In this document: positions 27,069 through 33,591 of the stretch, piece after piece
Layout of the letters: the number at the start of each line of letters is the position of its first letter
How positions within the stretch are numbered: the first letter of the stretch is position 1
From: Lysinibacillus sp. ZYM-1
GTDB lineage: Bacteria > Bacillota > Bacilli > Bacillales_A > Planococcaceae
Length of the DNA: 64,000 bases
Assembly (NCBI RefSeq): GCF_001308875.1
Contig: NZ_KQ465110.1
Span: 62,001-126,000 of the forward strand
Reading direction: 5' to 3'
Position numbers and translations under genes: made by a program
Notes under the pieces: model-generated
Database searches by the model: none
What the model saw: the letters and a program-made list of their open reading frames with translations, nothing else
Told to the model about the DNA's origin: nothing

Positions 27069-28097
27069 TCATGATAAAAAAATAACAAGTATATATCCTA
27101 ATACAGATAGACAAACTGAACCAATTAAACCAGCTACAAATGCCTTTACTCCAAGCTCCTTAAAGGTTTTAATCTCAACATTTAAACCAAGACCAGCCAT
27201 CGCCATAGCAATTAAGATATAAGCAATATTGACGAAGGCTTGGGCCACATTAGCTGGTATAATGTCTAATGAATTAATGGCACTCATCGCTAAGAACCCT
27301 AAAATAAACCACGGTATAATCGATAATGAAAATGTTTTTTTCTCTTCACCTTTAGCCGTTCTTCGATAGAAAATACCGATAATAATGGCTACTGGAACAA
27401 GCAGTGCGACACGCGTTAATTTTACAATGACCGCTATATCAATCGCTTCATTTCCACCCGCAGATGCAGCTGCAATAACATGAGCAATTTCATGTAAGGT
27501 ACCACCTGCGAAAATACCATACTCCGTTGGTGTTAGGTCTATAATGGAATAAAGCACCGTGTAAACAAGCGTAAATACAGTTCCTAATAACGCAACAATG
27601 GCTGCCCCCACTGCAGTTTCCTTTTCATTTGCTTTAATTTGAGGGGCGATTGCCACTACAGCTGCAGCTCCACAAATTGCTGTGCCACAAGCCGTTAAGA
27701 TCCCTAGCTTTTGATCGACATGAAGGATTTTTGTTAGACCATAAACTACGATTAACGCAAATAGTAAATTTATGACTGCAATCAAAAAAACATTTGCCCC
27801 TGCATGATAGATATCAGCTAAATTTAGGCGCATACCCAATAAAATAATGCCTAATCGCAATAGTTTTTTACTGGAGAATGTAATTCCACCTTGCCAGGAA
27901 TCCTGTACCTTAAATGTTGCTCGCCAAGCCATTCCTAATATAATGGCAATTACCAACTGGCCCATTATTGAAAAGAAAGGAAATGTGGCAATATACTTTG
28001 CAACTAAGGCAATAAGGAGCGTTAGTAACAATCCCTTGAGAAAACTTGGTTGAAGTGCGTATTTTCCTTTGTTCTGTCCATTAACCATGATGTTCAC
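27069..28097 (-). CDS. YeiH-family putative sulfate/anion exporter
   Basis: A 342-residue membrane protein of the YeiH/UPF0324 family with about ten helices. Hallmarks are LGIILLGMRLNLADI, ILTACGTAICGAAAVVAIAPQI, and the EIAHVIAAASAGG segment with a buried charged pair. Proteins of this family have been linked to sulfate export and sulfite/taurine stress, but that is not certain for this group. The start is GTG at 28097, six bases after AGGAG; the ATG at 28088 is too far. It is divergent from a LysR gene 104 bases away, the usual arrangement. Confidence 0.87.
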   Translation of the reverse strand: MNIMVNGQNKGKYALQPSFLKGLLLTLLIALVAKYIATFPFFSIMGQLVIAIILGMAWRATFKVQDSWQGGITFSSKKLLRLGIILLGMRLNLADIYHAGANVFLIAVINLLFALIVVYGLTKILHVDQKLGILTACGTAICGAAAVVAIAPQIKANEKETAVGAAIVALLGTVFTLVYTVLYSIIDLTPTEYGIFAGGTLHEIAHVIAAASAGGNEAIDIAVIVKLTRVALLVPVAIIIGIFYRRTAKGEEKKTFSLSIIPWFILGFLAMSAINSLDIIPANVAQAFVNIAYILIAMAMAGLGLNVEIKTFKELGVKAFVAGLIGSVCLSVLGYILVIFLS

Positions 28098-28201
28098 TTC
28101 TTTCTCCTGTGCTGATTACTACTTTATTAAAAAGCTCACTATTAGTAAAATACATATATATAATCGTTACTATTAATATTTCTAATAATAGGGGTGTAAA
28201 T

Positions 28202-29083
28202 ATGCAATATGAGGCTTTAAAAACGTTTATCACACTAGTAGAGGTCAATAATTTTACAAAGGCCTCCGAAATACTTCATATTTCACAGCCTAGTGTCAGC
28301 TTACACATTAAAAACCTTGAGCAGGAATTGCAAACTACTTTATTTATTCGTTCGCCAAAATCCGTTCAAATTACACCAACTGGAGAGATTCTCTATAGGC
28401 GGGCTAAACAGATCATAGCTATAGCCGAGGCAGCTAAGGAAGATATTGCGGCCTACCATCAAGAAGTGCAAGGGACACTTGTAATAGGGGCTAGTTTTAC
28501 TATTGGGGAATATATATTGCCCCCAATTATCGCTAGCCTGCAACAACGATTTCCACAACTTGAGCTTCAAATTATTATTGGTAATACGAAAGAAATCATT
28601 CAATATACAAAATTATTACAAGTTGATATTGGCCTGATTGAAGGACAGGCTCATGACAATGAACTTTTGATAAAACCATTTATGCAGGATGAGTTATTTA
28701 TTGTCAGTGCAAGTAATCATCCGCTAACAATGCAACAGCCTATTACTGCGGATAAACTTCAACAGCAAAGTTGGGTTGCACGCGAGGAAGGCTCCGGAAC
28801 ACGTTATTATTTAGATCATTTATTTAGAGCCAATGGCTTACAAGTTCATTCACTTTTAACAATTAGCAGTAATCAGGGAGTCAAAGAAAGCGTTATGCAA
28901 GGGCTTGGGCTTTCCTTACTGTCTGCATGTGTTATTGAGCGTGAGTTAAAAAATGGCGATATGACGATCCTCCCACTTGAGGGACAGCATTTTATGCGAA
29001 CATTTTCATATCTTTGTTCACCAACTATGAAAAATAAGCGTAATGTCGATATATTGATTGAAGTAATATCAAAAAAAGCTTAG
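28202..29083 (+). CDS. LysR-family regulator (CysL/YeiE-like) next to yeiH
   Basis: A 293-residue LTTR. The helix-turn-helix (residues about 3-60) reads FITLVEVNNFTKASEILHISQPSVSLHIKNLEQELQTTLFIR, followed by an effector domain of the CysL/CbbR group with VIGASFTIGEYILPPIIASL. The frame is open to 28109, but the ATG at 28202 has AGGGGTG five bases upstream and begins with the family's MQYEALKTF. It is divergent from the YeiH gene and likely controls it. Confidence 0.9.
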   Translation: MQYEALKTFITLVEVNNFTKASEILHISQPSVSLHIKNLEQELQTTLFIRSPKSVQITPTGEILYRRAKQIIAIAEAAKEDIAAYHQEVQGTLVIGASFTIGEYILPPIIASLQQRFPQLELQIIIGNTKEIIQYTKLLQVDIGLIEGQAHDNELLIKPFMQDELFIVSASNHPLTMQQPITADKLQQQSWVAREEGSGTRYYLDHLFRANGLQVHSLLTISSNQGVKESVMQGLGLSLLSACVIERELKNGDMTILPLEGQHFMRTFSYLCSPTMKNKRNVDILIEVISKKA

Positions 29084-29108
29084 CTGACACTTCTCGTCGC
29101 TAAGCTTT
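29075..29108. terminator. Bidirectional terminator between two LysR genes
   Basis: AAAGCTTAGC (29075-29084) pairs with GCTAAGCTTT (29099-29108). The arms overlap the stops of both convergent genes. A and T runs flank the stem. Confidence 0.82.
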
Positions 29109-30017
29109 ATTGATTGTTCTTCTAGTATTAAAACGCTTGTGTTCAATAATTTCGACAAATTTAGTCGCCGCTCTAGAAAGAGGAACTGTCTTTAAAAAAC
29201 ACATACCAATACTCCTCGGTGGAATACTTTCGTTTAAGGATAGTTCATATAAGAGTCCACGATGGAGGTAATCCTTTGAAAACTCTTTTGTAACACATGC
29301 AATTCCTAAATTACTACGAGCAAATTCTAGTACAAGATCATGTGAACCTAGCTCAAACTCTGGTTCAATATGGACCCCATTTGACAATAAAAAATCTTCT
29401 ACATATTTTCGCGAGTTTGATTTTTTCTCAAGAAAAATAAGGGGAAATTTTAATAGATCCTCATAGCTCAAACTTTTAGATGCCAATGTCTTATATTTCT
29501 CCCCACATACAAAAATATCCTGAATATCCGTGCATACCGTTAACTGTAATGTCGAATCTTCTATGGGGAAATTACAAAAACCAATATCCACCTCACCCGA
29601 TTTAATAAAATTGCAAATTTCAGAAGTTGTACCATTTAACATTTCTAACTTAATATTCGGGTACATCGTATGAAATGCTTCTAAATAAGGCATGAGGAAA
29701 AAGCGTGAAATAGTATCGCCTACGCCAATCTTAAGTTGCCCCGTTGTTAAATTTTTGAATTCCAATAACTTTTCTTCTCCAGCGTCTAAAAGTCCTAAAG
29801 CAGAATTTGTATATTCAAATAGCAGACTACCTTCTGTTGTCAAAGTCACACCCTTAGGAGTTCGATTAAAAAGACGTGTACCAAGCTCTTTTTCCAGTTG
29901 CATCATAGCTTGACTGACAGCGGGTTGAGTCATATATAAATCCTTGGCTGCCCTTGAAAAGCTATTATTTTTAGCTACAACACTAAAAACACGGTATAAA
30001 TCTAATTTACCTATCAT
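29100..30017 (-). CDS. LysR-family regulator divergent from the CofE-like gene
   Basis: A 305-residue LTTR with the helix-turn-helix LYRVFSVVAKNNSFSRAAKDLYMTQPAVSQAMMQLEKELGTRLFNR and an effector domain beginning GQLKIGVGDTISRFFLMPYL. The 121-base divergent region contains ATTAAT repeats (30050-30075) in the sort of arrangement LTTRs use. The partner gene is the CofE-like ligase at 30139, and it is the best candidate target. The co-inducer is unknown. Confidence 0.9.
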   Translation of the reverse strand: MIGKLDLYRVFSVVAKNNSFSRAAKDLYMTQPAVSQAMMQLEKELGTRLFNRTPKGVTLTTEGSLLFEYTNSALGLLDAGEEKLLEFKNLTTGQLKIGVGDTISRFFLMPYLEAFHTMYPNIKLEMLNGTTSEICNFIKSGEVDIGFCNFPIEDSTLQLTVCTDIQDIFVCGEKYKTLASKSLSYEDLLKFPLIFLEKKSNSRKYVEDFLLSNGVHIEPEFELGSHDLVLEFARSNLGIACVTKEFSKDYLHRGLLYELSLNESIPPRSIGMCFLKTVPLSRAATKFVEIIEHKRFNTRRTINKA

Positions 30018-30138
30018 ATAAGCACCTCTTATAGCTATTATATGAACTATTAATTTTACTTATATCATTAATGAAGCGTATAGTAAAATCATATGGATTT
30101 TAAATCACTTTACGAAAGTTAAATGAGGAGAGATTAAG

Positions 30139-31329
30139 TTGGAACGTGTAATCGGAACAGTAGTAAGAGGTCTTCGTGGTCCTATTATTAACGAAGGCGA
30201 TCATATTGAACAAATCGTTGTAGATACAGTGTTAAATGCTGCGAAAGTCGAAGGTTATGCTATTGAGGATCGAGATATTGTGACCGTAACTGAGTCAGTT
30301 GTGGCACGTGCACAAGGTAACTACGCAACAATCGACGATATCGCTGTGGATGTGGCAGCGAAATTTGGCGATGATACTGTGGGAGTTATTTTCCCTATTT
30401 TAAGTCGAAATCGTTTTGCCAACTGTTTACGCGGTATTGCCAAGGGCGTTAAGAAGGTTGTATTAATGCTAAGCTACCCATCTGATGAAGTTGGTAATCA
30501 TCTTGTTGATATTGATGAGTTAGATGTAAAAGGTATTAATCCTTGGATAGATACATTAAATGAAGTTGAATTCCGCGAGCATTTCGGCTATAAAAAACAT
30601 ACATTTACTGGTGTAGATTATATTGAATACTATAAAGAGTTAATTGAAGCAGAAGGGGCTACATGTGAGGTAATCTTCTCCAATAACCCAAAAACAATTT
30701 TAGATTATACGAAGAGTGTCCTAACATGTGATATTCACTCACGTTTCCGCACAAAACGCATTTTAACAGCGAATGGTGCTGAAAAAGTTTACAGCCTTGA
30801 TAATATTTTAGCTGAATCCATTAATGGTTCAGGTTTCAATGCGGAGTATGGTCTTCTTGGCTCTAACAAAGCTACAGAAGATAGTATCAAGTTGTTCCCA
30901 CATACTTGCCAACCGATTGTTGACGGAATCCAAGCAAAGATCAAAGAAGCTACAGGTAAAACTGTAGAAGTTATGATTTACGGTGATGGTGCATTCAAAG
31001 ATCCTGTAGGAAAAATTTGGGAACTTGCAGACCCTGTTGTTTCCCCAGCATTCACAGCTGGATTAAACGGAACACCTAACGAGGTTAAATTAAAATATTT
31101 AGCAGACAACGACTTTGCAGACCTTCGTGGAGAAGAGTTAAAAGCGGCTATTTCTGAATACATTCAAAATAAAGATGAAGATTTAACAGGTCAAATGGCT
31201 GCACAGGGAACAACACCTCGACGCTTAACAGACCTTATCGGCTCCCTTTCTGATTTGACATCAGGTTCAGGAGACAAAGGAACACCTATGATTTACATTC
31301 AAGGTTACTTCGACAACTACACTAAATAA
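30139..31329 (+). CDS. CofE-like (coenzyme F420-0:L-glutamate ligase family) protein
   Basis: A 396-residue protein of the F420-0:gamma-glutamyl ligase fold. The N-terminal part has VVRGLRGPIINEGDHIEQIV and RDIVTVTESVVARAQGNYA. The central segments VMIYGDGAFKDPVGKIWELADPVVSP and AEYGLLGSNKATEDSIKLFP match homologues seen in Bacillus relatives that do not make F420. It probably makes a glutamyl or other amide bond, but the substrate in this organism is unknown. The TTG start at 30139 has GAGGAGA at good distance. It has its own terminator and a divergent LysR gene. Confidence 0.75.
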   Translation: MERVIGTVVRGLRGPIINEGDHIEQIVVDTVLNAAKVEGYAIEDRDIVTVTESVVARAQGNYATIDDIAVDVAAKFGDDTVGVIFPILSRNRFANCLRGIAKGVKKVVLMLSYPSDEVGNHLVDIDELDVKGINPWIDTLNEVEFREHFGYKKHTFTGVDYIEYYKELIEAEGATCEVIFSNNPKTILDYTKSVLTCDIHSRFRTKRILTANGAEKVYSLDNILAESINGSGFNAEYGLLGSNKATEDSIKLFPHTCQPIVDGIQAKIKEATGKTVEVMIYGDGAFKDPVGKIWELADPVVSPAFTAGLNGTPNEVKLKYLADNDFADLRGEELKAAISEYIQNKDEDLTGQMAAQGTTPRRLTDLIGSLSDLTSGSGDKGTPMIYIQGYFDNYTK

Positions 31330-31338
31330 TGAAAAAAT

Positions 31339-31371
31339 GAACTCTCGTACTAGTGACGAGAGTTCATTTTT
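31339..31371. terminator. Bidirectional terminator between the CofE-like gene and the tRNA-like RNA
   Basis: GAACTCTCGT (31339-31348) pairs with ACGAGAGTTC (31356-31365). The right side is followed by ATTTTTATT and the left, on the minus strand, by ATTTTTTC. It would end both the rightward ligase gene and the leftward RNA-repair transcript. Confidence 0.88.
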
Positions 31372-31377
31372 ATTGGA

Positions 31378-31444
31378 TGGAGGAGGACAGGGATCGAACC
31401 TGTAATTCCTATTTTATAGGGATATGCAGCCCAGCAACTTCCTC
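31378..31444 (-). ncRNA. tRNA-like RNA with a closed anticodon-arm analogue
   Basis: On the minus strand a 65-67 nt stretch folds as a small cloverleaf. The acceptor is GAGGAAG (31444-31438) with CCTCCTC (31386-31380), six of seven pairs. The T arm is perfect: ACAGG (31403-31399), loop TTCGATC (31398-31392), CCTGT (31391-31387). A short D-arm analogue is TGC/GCA around TGGGCT (31436-31425), containing the GG expected of a D loop. The anticodon-arm analogue is CCTAT/ATAGG (31420-31416 with 31412-31408) around only three A residues. It ends CCA at 31380-31378. A seven-base anticodon loop is missing, so it should not decode. It sits 90 bases after the RNA ligase gene on the same strand and just before a terminator. 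A tRNA pseudogene is the main alternative. Confidence 0.7.
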
Positions 31445-31534
31445 ATGTATACTATTTTTGATTTATTTTATGAAGTATTACATTTTTCTCAGTCCTTTTT
31501 ATAAATTAATCATTAAATTTTTACTTAATCAGGT

Positions 31535-32170
31535 TCATTTTATACGGTTAGGTATTACTTTTTCTTGTAGCCAGTGTTCGCTTGTTTGAACATGATGAGG
31601 TCTCACGAATTTGCCCAAATTATATTGGAAATCATCATAATGAAATGATCCAGCATTGCGAATGACATAACCCTCTTGCTCACCATCAAACATTGATTTT
31701 CCAGTAAACATACGTTTTATTTTTTCTTCGTTGAAAATTCCTCGATATAAAACAGGTGCCGTTTCTATACCTAATTCTTCAGCAAAAGCAACCGTCTCAT
31801 CCCAGCTTAAACAAATATTGTCTTCATTCCAGATACTAAATAAATAAAAATAGCTGGTTAACGCTTGATAATAAATGGAGTGCTTGGCAAACATATTTTC
31901 CCCACACAATCGCCAATTAGTTGGAATCCGATAGGAAAAACTCGCATGAAATGTTTTTACCCAATGTCTTGAAGGATGGTTAGCTGAATGGATGCTTCTG
32001 GCATGCATATAGTCTCTGTAAAGTGTTGTGCCTTCTCCATCTAATTTTTCAGTGACAACAACTTCCTTTCCAATAAAATGATTCACATTTTTAGCAACCT
32101 TATCATCATGGGTATAGCTTCTGCTCCACGGTAAATGAAAGCTTCTTGGGTATTTCATAAATTTCGTCAT
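31535..32170 (-). CDS. RNA ligase (Rnl-type, KxDG)
   Basis: A 211-residue ATP-dependent RNA ligase with the nucleotidyltransferase motifs in order. Motif I is TEKLDGEGTTL with the adenylated Lys42. RLCGENMFAKHSI follows (motif III-like), then EQEGYVIRNAG (motif IV) and LGKFVRP (motif V, with Lys and Arg). The N-terminal KYPRSFHLPWSRSYTHDDK is typical of the small Rnl2-like group. There is no large C-terminal domain. It would join 3'-OH and 5'-phosphate RNA ends made ready by the kinase-HD protein encoded 24 bases upstream. AAGGA lies nine bases ahead of the ATG. The natural RNA target is unknown; the tRNA-like RNA directly downstream is suggestive. Confidence 0.85.
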   Translation of the reverse strand: MTKFMKYPRSFHLPWSRSYTHDDKVAKNVNHFIGKEVVVTEKLDGEGTTLYRDYMHARSIHSANHPSRHWVKTFHASFSYRIPTNWRLCGENMFAKHSIYYQALTSYFYLFSIWNEDNICLSWDETVAFAEELGIETAPVLYRGIFNEEKIKRMFTGKSMFDGEQEGYVIRNAGSFHYDDFQYNLGKFVRPHHVQTSEHWLQEKVIPNRIK

Positions 32171-32194
32171 ATCTTCACTTCCTTTCTCTGCTGT

Positions 32195-33151
32195 TTATTT
32201 AGCAAATTGATCTGCCTCACGGAAAAAATAAAGCCTTGTTAATAGATCACCGTCTAATAAATGATAAATTTCGCTTCCACCTTTGTCACCACCATACTGT
32301 ATTAACATATGGAATTGCACTAAATAAACGACCTTTAAAACAAAGTCCTCTTCAAAACCCAACTCTAATAAAAAATGACAAACCCATTGAGCTGATACAT
32401 TTTCATGGCCGAAATAGCCATACCGTTGTTGCAATGGCTTATATTTTTTACAAAATGGCTTGCCGACATCATGGAATAATGCAGCTATTTGTAATGCCAG
32501 CTTATCACTTTCTATATAGTATTCATTGATATATGCATATACAAAATACGTATGCTGACATAATAAAAATTGGTGGAATGGATTTTCTTGATCGAATTGA
32601 TATATTTCTTTAAAAAGCGGGACTGTTCGAAGTGTTTGAAAAAGCTCCTCATAAGTGGGTTGGCTTTGAATGAGTGAAATAAATTGTTGTTGGGAAATGT
32701 CATAGGGACTTGGTTCATGTACTATATGTACTTCATCAAATCCTTCCCCTGTTGTCGGAAATTCTAAATGTTTGCTCATTTTTTCCATCACTATTAATGG
32801 TACATGCCGCTTCCGTTGCTGGTTTCTTGCTACACAGGTTGAATAGGGTGTATCAAAGTAATAGCATTCCTTCTGAACTGTACTTGGTATTTTTCGTAGT
32901 GCAAACATCCTGCGCTCTCGTTCAATATTAGTAGCATCCACAATGACCGAAAAACCTTTTGCCACTAAGCTATTTAGACGCTCATATAATGTGCGAAAGA
33001 CCACACGTGATTTCTGCTTAGTTGCGTCACCAAATAGCTCCTGACGTATAGCGTCACTTGAAAGGACAACGGCATTTTCTCTTTTCGCTAGCTGTTTTAC
33101 ATATGTGCTTTTTCCACTTCCAGGTAATCCCACTGTAAAGATTACCTTCAT
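32195..33151 (-). CDS. Polynucleotide kinase-HD domain protein (RNA end-healing)
   Basis: A 318-residue two-domain protein. The N-terminal P-loop kinase (about 1-155) has Walker A GLPGSGKST (8-16), SSDAIRQELFGD and the DATN motif (VIVDATNIERERR) typical of 5'-polynucleotide kinases. The C-terminal HD domain (about 190-318) has ALFHDVGKPFCK and GHENVSAQWV. HD domains fused to such kinases can open 2',3'-cyclic phosphates and remove 3' phosphates; here the kinase comes first and the HD domain second. A GTG at 33160 is in frame, but the GGGAGGTG site fits the ATG at 33151. With the ligase downstream it forms a complete heal-and-seal pair. Confidence 0.82.
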   Translation of the reverse strand: MKVIFTVGLPGSGKSTYVKQLAKRENAVVLSSDAIRQELFGDATKQKSRVVFRTLYERLNSLVAKGFSVIVDATNIERERRMFALRKIPSTVQKECYYFDTPYSTCVARNQQRKRHVPLIVMEKMSKHLEFPTTGEGFDEVHIVHEPSPYDISQQQFISLIQSQPTYEELFQTLRTVPLFKEIYQFDQENPFHQFLLCQHTYFVYAYINEYYIESDKLALQIAALFHDVGKPFCKKYKPLQQRYGYFGHENVSAQWVCHFLLELGFEEDFVLKVVYLVQFHMLIQYGGDKGGSEIYHLLDGDLLTRLYFFREADQFAK

Positions 33152-33269
33152 CCTTTTCACCTCCCTTCAAGCTTCTATATCGTATGTCGCGCCATATTCT
33201 TTAGGTATGAATATGATTATTTTTAATAATAATTTATTGTAATCAGTCATAATACGAAGATCTAACACA

Positions 33270-33346
33270 TATAAAAAAGACTGCTCCACCTTTTTGTAGA
33301 GCAGTCTATGCATATCAATATCTTATTACCTTACACAGTTATTGTA
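33270..33346 (-). promoter_or_regulatory. Leader promoter and terminator ahead of the RNA-repair operon
   Basis: On the minus strand a -10-like TACAAT (complement of 33341-33346) is followed about 35 bases later by a perfect-looking intrinsic terminator: AGACTGCTC (33300-33308 region) pairs with GAGCAGTCT and six T residues follow (33270-33275). The kinase gene starts 120 bases further on. The -35 is weak. This may be an attenuator or a separate short RNA. The rest of the 33152-33591 gap holds a doubtful small frame (33393-33584, see elsewhere) and no other clear feature. Confidence 0.5.
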
Positions 33347-33392
33347 TCATAAATTTACAATAATTACTAGACTATACTTCTTACTGAAGTAG

Positions 33393-33584
33393 ATGTATGA
33401 TAAATTTCCTGATTCAATCACCCTACCATTTCCCGTTGAGGTAATTGCGTTTGAAGGTTACCGCTTTATTCAAAGATTCGGTAAACAAGCATCAAAAGAG
33501 AATCACAATTACCTACACCCCACCATCTATATAGGTAAGGGTTATTGCACCGACAGAAGAGAAAAACTATGGAGAGGAATGTGA
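33393..33584 (+). CDS. Doubtful 63-residue frame upstream of helD
   Basis: An open frame from ATG 33393 to TGA 33584, ending eight bases before the HelD start. The peptide MYDKFPDSITLPFPVEVIAF... has a protein-like composition but no recognised family, and there is no good ribosome binding site. It could be a leader frame or chance. It is listed because it fills most of the gap before helD. Confidence 0.25.
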   Translation: MYDKFPDSITLPFPVEVIAFEGYRFIQRFGKQASKENHNYLHPTIYIGKGYCTDRREKLWRGM

Positions 33585-33591
33585 GTACACG

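Noticed and set aside
29075-29108. LysR operator at the hairpin between the two LysR genes
   Set aside because: It lies at the 3' ends of both genes and fits a shared terminator better.
31378-31444. A normal tRNA gene or an integration scar (tRNA 3' end)
   Set aside because: There is no seven-base anticodon loop and the D arm is reduced. No integrase or phage genes lie nearby, and the T arm plus acceptor pairing extend into the 5' half, which a 3'-end scar would not show. A decayed tRNA gene is still possible.
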